A DNA stretch of 64,000 nucleotides from Hyaloscypha bicolor E (Eukaryota; Ascomycota; Leotiomycetes; Helotiales; Hyaloscyphaceae): NCBI RefSeq assembly GCF_002865645.1, contig NW_020194589.1, positions 1,224,812 through 1,288,811 of the forward strand, read 5' to 3'. The notes under the pieces were generated by a model. It had not been told where the DNA came from. It ran no database searches and saw only the letters and a list, made by a program, of their open reading frames with translations. Below are positions 9,064-20,816 of this stretch, piece by piece. Positions within the stretch are counted from its first letter, which is position 1, and each line of letters opens with the position of its first letter. The position numbers and the translations under genes are program-made.

Positions 9064-10212
9064 TTAACAATTAAGACAAATTCCGAGCCCCTGGTAAATT
9101 GCTTTAACGTAAGCCCTCGCTCGGTTTGAGCCCAGTCCCACGTTATCAAGTTTGTTCATAACATAGCATATTGTCAGGCGCCGATCAAGATCCATGATAA
9201 TAATCGATCCGCCGAAACCACCCCAGAAGCAAATACGGCCAGTGGGAAGCCAATCCACAAAAGTGTCTTTCCCAGTAAGGCCAAAACCCATGCCGAATCT
9301 GACGGGTGCTGCTATCACCATATCCTGACCCATTGACTGTTCCTCCACCACAGTGTTAATAATTGTCGGAGAGAGAACCTCATGGCCGTCCACCCTACCC
9401 CCTAGCGATATGGCGGAGAGTATCCGTGCGATCGACCGCGCATTGCCATGACCATTTGCCCCGCCGAGATCCGCTTCCCTCCATAATTTGCTGTTGGCAG
9501 AACTAGAATGGAATTTGGGGTTTTTCAACACCTTGTATTGGACAGAACCTGGCTGTAAATGGACTTCGTCTGCTTTTGGCGGTACTACATCCGATACACG
9601 GTGCAAATCTGCATCCGAAACGCCAATTTGGAAATCAGCCTTGAGCGGTACGGCTATCTCGTCCGCAACAAATTTCTTCAACGTCTTCCCTGTGACTCGG
9701 AATACGAGTTCCCCGACGAGGTGCCCCATAGTAAAAGATTGGTAGCCAGAAGCAGTTCCTGGCTTCCACCATGGGGCTTGTGTTGCAAGCATCGTGGTAG
9801 CTTTTTTAAAGTCGCACACATCTTCCAGGGAAACTGGCTGCTCCCAGCCTGGAAGACCGGTGTTGTGAGTTAGCACATGGCGAATTTCGATGTCCCCTTT
9901 CCCGCTCTGATTAAACTCGGGCCAATACTGAGAGACTTTGGCGTTCAAGTCTAGCAATCCTCGGTCAACCAGCATGAGTCCTGCAAGCGCTGTCACAGTC
10001 TTTGTCGTTGAAAAGACATTTGTAATTGTGTCTCTCTCCCAAAGCTGAGTGCGGCCTTCATCGAAATAACCTCCCCAGATGTCGACTACATTCTGGCCGT
10101 CGATGTTCACTGTGATAGATCCTCCAAGTTCTTCACCTGACTCGATGAATTGAAGCAGCAGTTTCTGTAGCGATCCAAACTTCTCAGCGCATGTGCCATG
10201 CACTAGATCCAT
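9064..10212 (-). CDS. Beta-lactamase-fold serine hydrolase (family VIII esterase type)
   Basis: Single-exon 382-aa protein of the class C beta-lactamase/esterase fold. It probably hydrolyses an ester or amide bond in a small molecule; the substrate is unknown. The S-x-x-K nucleophile motif is STTK at Ser68-Lys71. The supporting tyrosine motif is a Y-x-S (GYQSFTMG), and HTGLPGWEQP and FGMGFGL are family blocks. I start at the ATG at 10210-10212, since the upstream codon is GTG. No signal peptide is visible, so it is likely cytosolic. A decayed copy of its C-terminus lies at 44690-44860. The hAT transposon begins 270 bp upstream and may have separated it from older promoter sequence. Confidence 0.88.
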   Translation of the reverse strand: MDLVHGTCAEKFGSLQKLLLQFIESGEELGGSITVNIDGQNVVDIWGGYFDEGRTQLWERDTITNVFSTTKTVTALAGLMLVDRGLLDLNAKVSQYWPEFNQSGKGDIEIRHVLTHNTGLPGWEQPVSLEDVCDFKKATTMLATQAPWWKPGTASGYQSFTMGHLVGELVFRVTGKTLKKFVADEIAVPLKADFQIGVSDADLHRVSDVVPPKADEVHLQPGSVQYKVLKNPKFHSSSANSKLWREADLGGANGHGNARSIARILSAISLGGRVDGHEVLSPTIINTVVEEQSMGQDMVIAAPVRFGMGFGLTGKDTFVDWLPTGRICFWGGFGGSIIIMDLDRRLTICYVMNKLDNVGLGSNRARAYVKAIYQGLGICLNC

Positions 10213-10575
10213 GATTTGCACTTGTGTTCGAGAACCCGAAAAAAAAGTGTTAATGAGTCGTTGAGTCGATAATTGACGGATTTTGTGGATGTTGCGCTAA
10301 TACGGAGATCCAATCGATGCTATATATCTAGCAAGGCTCGTCGAGGTGACGAGGTCGCGAGAGGATGTACATAGGAAGATAAAAACTTAAGTAGAGTTTG
10401 AGAGTAATCGCCAATGTTCAATTTGGAGTGAATACAATGCCGACGCTGCAGCAGAACGTCATAGCCACAGCCGGTTATATCAGTGTGGGCTCCGATAAAT
10501 TATCGATCGGGATTATCGATTAGTAATTGTTATCGGCTAAGCGATTAATAAATGATTAATATCGATAATTATCGT

Positions 10576-11280
10576 TAATAAAAGTGGGCCCAGCTATTAA
10601 ACGAGCCCTATTACGGCTTTTTAGTTCAATTATAAACCGATTAGTATTAAGATTAGTATAAAAGTATACTATTATTACTATACTATTAGACTTTTTAACT
10701 TTTTATTTAATAGTCTATTATATAATATAGACTAGCTAGTATCTAATCCAGTTATTAATAATTCCATTAATAAAAGTGGGCCCAGCCAGCCATTAAGCGA
10801 GCCCCATTACCTTAATAATCATTAATAAAAGTGAGCCCAGCTAGTCATTAAGCGAGCTCTATTACCTCAATAATTATTAATAAAAGTGGGCCCAGCTATT
10901 AAACGAGCCCTATTACGGCTTTCTAGTTTAATTATAAACTAATTAGTATTAAAATTAGTATAAAAATATACTATTATTACTATACTATTAGATTTTTTAA
11001 CTTTTTATTTAATAGTCTATTATATAATATAGACTAGCTAGTATCTAATCCAGTTATTAATAATTCCATTAATAAAAGTGGGCCCAGCTAGCCCTTAAGC
11101 GAGCCCTATTACCTTAATAATTATTAATAAAAGTGGGCCTAGCCAGCCCTTAAGCGAGTCCTATTGCCTCGATAATTATTAATAAAAGTGGGCCTAGCCA
11201 GCCCTTAAGCGAGCCCTATTGCCTCGATAATTATTAATAAAAGTAGGCCTAGCTAGCTATTAAGCAAGTCCTATTATATG
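10576..11280. repeat. Subterminal repeat array of the hAT element
   Basis: The word TAATAAAAGTGGGCC and a following AAGCGAGCCCTATTA recur about eight times (near 10576, 10769, 10822, 10879, 11070, 11126, 11180, 11236), mostly 54-57 bp apart. A larger unit of about 300 bp containing the ACGGCTTTYTAGTT stretch is itself repeated (near 10610, 10912 and 11290). Subterminal repeats are known transposase-binding regions in hAT elements. Confidence 0.7.
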
Positions 11281-11599
11281 AATATCTCGCTTTCTAGTTT
11301 AATTATAAACTAATTAGTATAAAGATTAGTATAAAAGTAGACTATTATATATATATTATTATACTTTCTATTTAATAGTCTATTATATAATATAGACTAG
11401 CTAGTATTTAATATATAATACTAAGATTTATATTACTATTTCTTCTAAAAAAGATTAAAATTTTCATACTTTCTTTTATTCTCTCTTTAATATATAATAG
11501 TACTTTATCTTCTATTATTTAAATATAGCTTCTGAATCTGCCTTATTAATCTATTAAGCCTCTACTAATATAGACTTGATTTAATCCAAATCTAATTCT

Positions 11600-13660
11600 A
11601 AATAGGGAGAACTTATAAGAGCTATTTAGGCTTATACTTATCTCGGGTATCTAGATATAAAAGAATTACCTAAATACTACTATTATCTTTCTTATAAAAA
11701 GAAAAATCTACTAAATATTTATTTGACTTTAGTCTCTACTAATTAATATAATTATCTCAAGTTAGTATATAATATTACTATTAAGAGCAGATCGGAAATT
11801 AGTCTACTTTAATTAAAAGTAATTAACTAGCTATAATAGCTTTACTTATAAGTAAAGTTATTTGGCTAAATAACTAAACTTAATATATATATCTTTTAAT
11901 AATACCTTAATTAGGTAGTAATTTATAAAGCTTTAATTTTATTAATTATTATCTATAATCTATCTTTTTAAGTAATTAAATAGCCCGAATTTTATATCTT
12001 TTATTAAATACTTAATCCAGAATCTTAGCTCTTTCTTTCTATAACTTATTCTTATATAAGAAAAAAGCTTGGGAAGTATTAGGTTAGCTTAAAGAATATT
12101 ATATAATGAAAACTCTAGTTTATAGTTTTAAGTATTTATTTTATTCTTAATATCTGAACTTTTCTATAAGGATATTTTCTTTTAGGTATTATTATATATT
12201 TTATTAAATAATAAGATAAGAATTATATAAAGGCCCTTCTAGCTCTTTATATAATATTAAGTTATTTAGGAGAAGACTAATTTACGGTTTTATAACCTAT
12301 ACTTTAAGACTATAATATTATTAAATAACTTGGAGCTATTATTAGTAATAATACTAGTATAAATAGTATATTATATTAAGCTATTTAGGCTTATTTACTA
12401 AGGAAAGAAGAATTAGAATAGGATATTTTATAATAGCAGATTTATTATTTAGGATATATTATTAATCTTTCTATATAAGCCTTTTTATTTTATAATATTT
12501 TTATAAATAAAGAATTAGAAGTACTTAATAAGTAAAAGAACTTGGGAAATTTAGAAGCCTTATTAAGTAATAAGGAAAAACAAATGAAATTTCGACTTTT
12601 AGAACTATTAGGCTAGCTTTATAATATTATTATATATATTCGTTACTTTCCTAGTCAGATTACTAGATTTAAAGCTCTTACTAGAAGAATAATTTCTCTT
12701 AATAATCAGATATAATAGAATAGCTAGTATATAATACTTAATATTATTCTTTAGTAATATACTTATCTTAATACTTATTATAAGAAGTATCTCGCAGATC
12801 TAAAATCAGATTACCTTAGTTCAGAAAACTAGAAAAGGCTTCGGATAATTTCTATCTTTCTTAAACTATTTTATAGAACTATTCTTGAGACTTAAGGAAA
12901 TACTATAACTATTAATTAAGTACTTTTTATAATAGATGTTTTAATTCGAGTATTTAATAAATTACTAATAAGTAATAATTTTTATACTAATTTTTATACT
13001 AATCTTTATACTAATCTTTATTACTTGAATTAATAATACTAATTATAATATAATAGAATATATATATAAATAATAAAGACTTTTATACTCAAATCCGGAA
13101 AGAGTAGAAAATCTTTAATATATATTATTATAAGTTTAATAATATATTTTTTTATACTATTACTTTTATACTTTATCCGAATTACTATATAAAGTATATT
13201 AGGGCTAATTAGGAGAAAAGATAGATTTAGCTTATCTTAACTAAAGTTAAAAAGCTTTAGGAGAAATATTGAAATTAGATATCTATTCCTAATAGTTTAA
13301 TATTAGTTAAGGAGATTAAATAGCTAGTAGAAAAAGAACTAGATAATTTTAATAAGATTACTCAGATATTAGGGAAATATATATAGCTAGTAAGTTAAGA
13401 TAAATACAAGAATTATTATTAGAAAGAATTATATAATATTAGGAACTTATTTATATTTTAATAATAGTATTAAAATATATAAAAAAGATACTAGCTAAAA
13501 CTCTTACTTATAGTAATTAATATTTTCTTAATTCTAGTAATAAATACTAAAGTAAAATAAATCTTTTCAGGTATTTACTATATAGTATTATAAAATAGGA
13601 CCTAAATAATAGCTAAGACTTTAGAGATAGTAAAATATTTAAAGTATTAGAAAAGAAGTA
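11600..13660 (+). pseudogene. hAT transposase relic
   Basis: Reading through RIP stops in one frame, 12,830-12,960 gives RTILETQGNTITINQVLF, which matches the fungal hAT block ATLETQGDRATIDRVLF. 13,190-13,270 gives ILYPNYYIKYIRANQEK (hAT LHPxYKxxYxxxxW block). 13,540-13,660 gives INTKVKQIFSGIYY and then KTLEIVKYLK, the C-terminal dimerisation domain. Nearly all interruptions are TAA/TAG at expected glutamine codons, the outcome of C-to-T mutation. The 5' limit is uncertain. Confidence 0.7.
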
Positions 13661-16358
13661 GGATTTTAAGTATTTTTATTAATACTAGTAAAGAATAATA
13701 AGATTAGTATAAAAATTAGTATAATTATAATTATTTTCTTTATAATTTATAACTCCTAGTATCTTAAAGATATAATACCTAGCTAACTATTACTTTTATT
13801 AAAGAAGTTTCTCAAATATTATTAAATAGCTATAGTATTTTCTATAACCTATAACTTAGAGTTAGATAGGAAAATATATTAGTATAAGCTATTCTTTAGC
13901 TTCTTTCTAGTATATACTAGTAATATTACTATTTTATGGCCTTTTCGAGATTTAGTAAAAAAGTAAAAGCTAGTAGTATTTAACTTAGCCTCGGATTCTG
14001 GCTACTAAGTAATAGGACTAGGAAAATTAATTCATTTATTATTTCCCTATACCTAATTAGTCAAGTTTCTCTAAATAGCCTTTTTGCCTAATATAAAGAA
14101 TTTAGTAGGACTAATAAGTATAATATAGTTATTATATAATAATTAGTAATTAATATAAAAATAAGTAAAATCTATACCTATTATATAATAATCTAATCTT
14201 ATAAAATAAGGATCTCTTCTTCTTTTACTAAGTTTCTTATTATATTATAAACTTAATATACTTATATTTCTATTTTAGTTAGTTTTATACTAATCTTTAT
14301 ACTAATCCAAAAAGAAATTATATATCTTAGCTAAAGCTTTTTATATACTATTAGTCTTTTCTTTTATTTTATTCTCTAAAACTCGCTTAATTTCTTTCTC
14401 TTAATTAAACTTTTCCTTAGTTTTCTATATTTTCTTAAACTATATATTATTCTCGGAATTATATTTAATATTTTCCTATACCGAATTACTATTATCTCAA
14501 GCTATATATAAGTTACTATACTTATTATAGCTAAGTAATTATTTAACTGCTTTCTAATTCTTTTCTTATTATTTTCTAAAGCCAGATTAATATAAAGATT
14601 AGTATAGGAATATTCTGAAAATACCTCCTTAATTTAATATTTATAGTAGACTTCTATACTATTTCCTGCTATCTTAATAGTAAAGTACTCTTATATACTA
14701 CCGAGCTTATTACCTTGCATTTTACTATTATAATTATACCTTAATCTACTGCCTTTACTTTCTTAATCTTAGTATAAATAGAGTCTTTTATAAGAGCTTT
14801 ATTATACTTATATGCTTTTATAGTATTTGAGTTTTAAGATAGATCCGTTAGTACTTTTCTCTTATAAGTAGTAGTATAAATAGATCTAATAGAAAAGGCT
14901 AGTTAAGATATTATATTAATATAGCTATTATCCTATAATATTATAATTAGTATAAAAATTAATATAATATAAATATAGACTTATTTTAGGCTCTAGAGAT
15001 AATTTAATAATAATTAGTAATATTTTATAATTACTAATATATTTGGTATACTAATTATAGTTTATTACTATAAAATATACTATAAGAATAATTTATATAA
15101 AGATTAATAGATTAATTAGTATATTAGAATACTAACTTATAAGTTATAGTATAAAGTTATATAGTAGTATAATTAAGTAATTAAGAAAAGATTAAAAGAT
15201 AAGCGAGATAAGGTAAAATAAAATTAACTTTATAATATAAAATAATTTACTTTTAAAGTATATAAAAAAAATTTTAAGCTATTACCTTATTCTTTCCTAT
15301 TACTTTATTTTAGCTAATATTTTTCTTTTAATTATACTACTTTAATTCCTTAATTAACTTCTTCTATAATATATCTCTTAATTTATATTAATTACTATAC
15401 TAATTAAGATATAGTAATTATAATTTCTAGTTAATTATTTAATTATAGTATAAACTAAGTAAACTAATAGCAAGTATATTATTTCTAGAAAGGCTCTTAT
15501 AAGTAAGGCTCCAAGAAAAATACTTAGCGGAAAAGACTATATTTTTACTATTATATAAAAGAAAAGAAAATATAGGTTTAGACCTAGTAATTAGTTAATT
15601 AGTAAAAATATTAGTATATCTACTAACTGGATTTATAGCTAAGGCCCTTTAAGAAATTAGAAAATATTAGAGAAGTACTAATTTATTAATTCCAAAGGTA
15701 CTATTTTATTAATTAGTAAAGGAGATTTTGGCTTAGGAGAATAGATAAGATATATATATCTAAGCTTTAGCTTTATATACTTTATAAGAGTCTATAGAGG
15801 TACTTCTTATTATAGAGTTTAAATATAAGTCATTTTTCTTAATTATACTAATTTTTATACTAATCTAATTCTAGTAATAAATCTTATAGCTATTTATATA
15901 AAGCGGGTTACTATCTAGAAAAAGAATATAAAGCTAGTCTAATAAATAAGATTAGAAATAATAGATATTAGTAAGATTAGCAAATGCCTTATAGTAGTAC
16001 TATAGAATAGTTAGTTTACTTGGGTTACTAGTAAAGTAACCAGGTCAGGTATTAGGGAATTAATCTTTATATCTAAGGCAAAGTAGTTAGCTAGCTATTA
16101 GATTAATAAAGTAATAACTCAAATTATTACTTTTTTAATATATCTCAAATTAGTTATATTCTTTAAAGAACTAGTATAAAGATTAATTAATTAATTAATT
16201 AATTAGAATAGAGAGCAGGAGGGGCAGATTCTGCCGGGCCCCTTACCGCCTAGAATGATAATTATTGCCAATTATTAATAATTATCGATTATCGACAAAT
16301 TAGTGCGATTATCTAATTATTGCTTATCGAGCTTATCGGAGCCCACACTGGGTTAATA

Positions 16359-18959
16359 GTCGGACTTGACGTCGCGCTAAAGGGGCCCTTCCCTTTAGTC
16401 GGGGAAAGCGAGTTGTCCCGGGAAAGCGAGTTGTCCCGCACTATACCAAAATTTCTATATAATCGCAGATACTTGAATTACACCACATAACCAAATAACC
16501 CTTAAATTAATACGTAATTAAGGATATAATCTCTCATTACTCTAATGCTACAAAATCTGCATTTTGAGCTATTAAATTAGTTAATATTACTAATCTAGGT
16601 AGTAAAGAATACAGAACCACCTCCTCCCTACTAACCCCACTATTTATACCCTCTCGTACCTCCTCTACCTCCTTATCTAATCCCCTAGACTCCTCTAATA
16701 TTGCCCGTATATATAATTGACTAAGAGGGTTCCCCTTTACCCGGTAAGCTTGTTCAGATACAAGTATTACAGGATTAATAGGGATATCGGTAAAGATTAC
16801 GGGATCTTCGGCCTATATACGATCGAATTCAGCTTGCTCCTTAGCTACCTTATCATAAAGTAATTAGTACTTAATTCGAATGGCTTCAAGCTCGCTTTCC
16901 GTAGGTTCGGTTTGGGGATCGCGAATTGGTATTAGAAGCTCGGGAGGGATAATTATATTAGTTCCAAGGACTTGCTTCCTTGCTTGTGCCTCCAGATCTC
17001 TTACTCTCTTCTTCCTCTCTCTCTCTGCCGCTCGTACGGCGATTCCTACTCTTTTGAGAGCTTCCTTTTCAGCTAATTTAGCCTTTGCGAGCTGTCTTTT
17101 AGCCTTCTTTAGCTCCTCCTCTGCTATATTTCTCACTTTAATCTTCTTCTTTTCCAGAGTATTAGATGCATTTAACCACCTCTCCCTTTGGAAACTAAGC
17201 CATACGTTTAGCTTAGCCTTATGACGTTTAACCTGTGCCTTGCGAGCATTCTGGGCATCTAGCTCTTGTAAACTTCCAAGCATTAGGTGGTTCTTAGTAG
17301 CCTTAATCGTGACTGAATACTCTTTGCGAGGGGAGGAGCTTAAAGTATCCAGAATCTTGTTATTGAGATTATCGAGCCATAGAACGCATTCGTTATATAA
17401 AGAAGAAGGTTTTGGAAGGGTAGGTAATTAGTATTCGTAAACAGGAGCAGGAGCAGGCGTGGTAAATCGTGCGTTTTCTGCGTTTTCTGCGTCTGATTCA
17501 GTTTCCGATTCAGATCCAAACTCCAGAAATTAAAGGCCAGTATCTTTCCTTCTCTTTTTACTATACTCCTTAAGCTTTCTCTGTACTGCTTTGAAACTAA
17601 CAGGCCAAATTCTAGTATTCTGAAAGGCGTATTTAATTATACGAATAGTAAATGTCTTCTCCCGTATTCCAGGAAGATCGCGAAAGAAGCACTGGACGTT
17701 ATATTCCGGCTCGTACGAGCGAATTGCATTTATAATATTAACCTGTTAGTAGTGTTTCCATTCCCTAAAAACACTAATATCACATAGTTAAAGTAAGTGG
17801 GTTTGGTGAGAGGGGAATTAGACGATTCATATCTTATTAAACGTAGCTTTTAGGATAAAATCGTCCGCTTAATAGCAAGTTACTCCGTTAATCAAGAGAA
17901 TATGCCATTTCTTATTAGGACCGCAATTATTATACTTAATAAAATAGTCTAACCAAACCATACAAATGCCCTCGTTCGTATATCCTATAGGAGAGACTAT
18001 AATAACCTTATAACCGGTCATATTTTCGTAGAACCAAGAAACCATAATTATAATTCCAGGGATAATTACTACCGGAGAAATTGCCTTGCCATCTGCAGAT
18101 ATGCACTTAATTATTATAAGAGACATGCGATTTTCTAGTATTCCTATATATATCTCCTTGATTCCAATTAGAACCACTACTTCCTCTCCTGCAGGCATAC
18201 AAATTCGTACTCCTTTCTCGTCCATATTATATATCCGATCCCCATAGTATATACTAGTTTCTTCCAATACCGGACGATATTTAGTCTCAAACCAATTGCG
18301 GAGGCTCTGTTCGGTATGGAAATCAATACGGTAGCTCGTAATAGGCTTCGTCTTAATCATATAGAGTTCTGAAGTACTCTTTAGCCATTAAGAGAACCAT
18401 TTCCAAGATAGAGCTGTCTTATTATCCTCCGTTCGCATCCACATTATACAGTTATATATCATTTGCTTTATAGCTCCTTTCCCTCTATTAATCGCATGCG
18501 ATACCGCGTACTGAATTAATGCCTCGTATTAATCAGGACATAAGATCTTATTCTAGCCTCCCCATTATACTCTTGCTATTCCCATCTTCTTCCTCTCTCT
18601 CTGCCACGCTTTCTTTACTGTATCTTCATTTCGTACGCAATACGCGCGTGCCGCAGTCGCAGGAGTCTCTTCTGGGTTAGCCTTGAGGAATTGAATAGCT
18701 TCACGGAGCTTATCTCTCTCTGGCATATCGCGGAGAAGTGCATTATTGGGGAGGTTACTTAGGCGAGCCATTGCTATTGAATTTGACTGATTTTCAGGGT
18801 GATTTGGGCTGGTGGTGATCAAAATAATTGATTTTTACTATGGGTGTTCTATATAAATTGGAAAATTTTGGGATCGGTGCGGGACAACTCGCTTTCCCGG
18901 GACAACTCGCTTTCCCCGACTAAAGGGAAGGGCCCCTTTAGCGCGACGTCAAGTCCGAC
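16359..18959. mobile_element. Pogo/Fot1-type (Tc1-mariner superfamily) transposon, 2601 bp
   Basis: Inverted terminal repeats are perfect for 83 bp from GTCGGACTTGACGTCGCGC at 16359, mirrored at 18959, and are flanked by TA on both sides (16357-16358, 18960-18961). Each terminal repeat contains a 19-bp direct duplication (GGGAAAGCGAGTTGTCCCG twice). The internal transposase on the minus strand is broken. The intact ends with a dead gene suggest either mobilisation in trans or a copy that was inactivated recently. Confidence 0.88.
16864..18822 (-). pseudogene. Pogo/Fot1-type transposase relic
   Basis: N-terminal piece 18822-18565 carries the helix-turn-helix region (REAIQFLKANPEETPATAAR). A middle piece 18360-17869 carries the DDE nuclease (IYNMDEKGVRICMPAG, then HILLINGVTCY where a catalytic Asp is expected but Asn is found). 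The C-terminal piece 17283-16864 is lysine/arginine-rich coiled coil. Between the first two pieces, four stops fall where the family has Gln (contexts ARV-stop-WGG, FS-stop-WLK), as expected from CAA/CAG to TAA/TAG. The enzyme cannot be functional. Confidence 0.82.
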
Positions 18960-18961
18960 TA

Positions 18962-20816
18962 TTATATGCTGCCGGCCGCCATTGCGGAAAGTGCGCAGGC
19001 ATCACCGGTAATCCGCTGACCGACGGCGGATAATTCTCGGTACCACTGTCGGTAGATTTCCGATTTCCTACTTTAGCGTGCATCCACTCGTGAACTCTAA
19101 TAATAACCATTATCAATCTCATTGCCCCGGTCCGAGGGCCCCAAAAGTGGGGCTAGGCATGGGCATATGAGAGCAGTAGAGTACGCCTGTACCACCACTT
19201 TTTCTATATCCGAAAGAAAAATAAATGGCCTCAAGAGATACCGATCGTGTCTGAAAGAGAACATCCCCCGCTCCCCCCAGGGGTGCATAGAAAACGCAGA
19301 TTTATATCGAAATATACCCTGCTCAAGTGATAGACTTTAATCCCCATCGCGTGATCACCTCTCCCCACCTTTACTCCTTTACCGAGGTCTATCTTTAGTC
19401 ACGTATGGAAAGTATATTTTTAAGGTACTTGTAAAAAAGAAAACGAAATTATATATTATTAGGCTTTTATTAAATAAGGCAGTTATAAGGAATTAGTTTA
19501 ACTTATTTAATAAAGCTCTATATAAAACTCTTAAGTAATAAAGTAATATATAACTAGCTCTTATAAAGAAAAGTTATAACTTTTAAAAGGAGATATTACT
19601 AAAATAAATAAGTTTACTTATAATTTGATATAATTATATAAAGCTTTAATAAGACGTTTTAATAAAAAGTTAAATAAAAATATAAATATTTAAGTATTTT
19701 AAAGAAATTATACTAATAGAAATAAGCTTAAAAGCTAAGTTTTTAAATTATTTAAAATTAATATATAAAATAAAGCTTATATATTTATTAAAACCCTTAT
19801 TAAATTACTTTAAATTCTATTTTAATTTTAATTTAATATAAGTATATATTAAATTATATATTATAAAACAATTAGAATTTTTCATTTTATTAATATTATT
19901 AAAAGATATAAAAAATAATATATAATATATATATTAAATACAGCTATACAAAGTAAGTTTATATAATTGGCTTATAATTATTTTATAATAAGAAACTTTA
20001 ATATATTATTTATATTATTTACTTTACTAAAAGAATTCTTTACTATTACTAGCTCACTTCCTCTATGTTCACGAAAAGTATTTAACGCCCAGGTCGTCTT
20101 TAATCTTCTAGTTTGTAGGTACGCACTTGACGCTCCTATGAACCGAAAACTCCCAGGAACGCTGGGAGAGAAGTGGAAGACCCTGGCACCAGGATCTAGC
20201 ACATTTCGGCATGTCCGAATTGAGGCAGATTCATGATGTATCATTAAGACCTCAACATGATCCAGTTACACGAAGGTTTTAGATAGTCTGGGCCGTCACC
20301 CATATTGAGGAGCTTCCTGTTCAACACAAACGGTATATCTTCTTATACTTGAAACGTCTTATCGGTCTTGATTCAGTGACAACGTCCACGCCTACTAGCC
20401 AAACACAACCAGAGTAGTGTAGAACACCGCTGGTACATACTGTACGTTACAATAACCTCGTATTGGCTTTAGGAGACGGGAGCTTAAAGTATATACTGTC
20501 GTGACCACGGAGAAAGCAATTAAATATTTAGTATTGAATGACAACATTAGCAATCAAACCGGCTCTAGTTTAGTATCTAAGATACAACAAGGATGTGTGC
20601 TCTATACTTAAAGTAAGTTAGATAGTAAAGAAAATAACTCCGAGAAAAGTTTGTTGCGACATGTAAAACTAAGATTCATCCTCTCTTCGTCCTCATAATC
20701 GTCCTCCTCCGCAGGATAGTCAGTTGCCCATGGGCCTGTGGTGTACAAGGGACCATGAACTGATCTGCATTCAGGAAATATCTATCTAGTGAGCGGTATT
20801 CAGATACAGGCTTCAT
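18962..20816. other. Intergenic stretch with an AT-rich RIP block
   Basis: 18962-19400 and 20040-20816 have ordinary composition without a gene I can support. 19400-20030 is strongly AT-rich and unreadable, like other RIP remains in the window. Confidence 0.6.

Larger units (their letters stand above)
10481..16350. mobile_element. hAT-family DNA transposon, RIP-degraded, 5870 bp
   Basis: The ends are an inverted 18-bp match, CAGTGTGGGCTCCGATAA at 10481 and its reverse complement ending at 16350; CAGTG-type ends are typical of hAT. The 8-bp flanks GGTTATAT and GGTTAATA are only a partial match, so the target duplication has drifted. The interior is heavily RIP-mutated. Decayed transposase words remain on the plus strand at 12,830-13,660. 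The right part (13,660-16,200) is AT-rich with many copies of ATTAGTATAAAGATTAGTATA-like words and nothing I can assign; a nested element there is possible. Confidence 0.8.

Noticed and set aside
19967..20244. Overlapping open frames on both strands
   Set aside because: They straddle the edge of an AT-rich block; composition rather than coding explains them.
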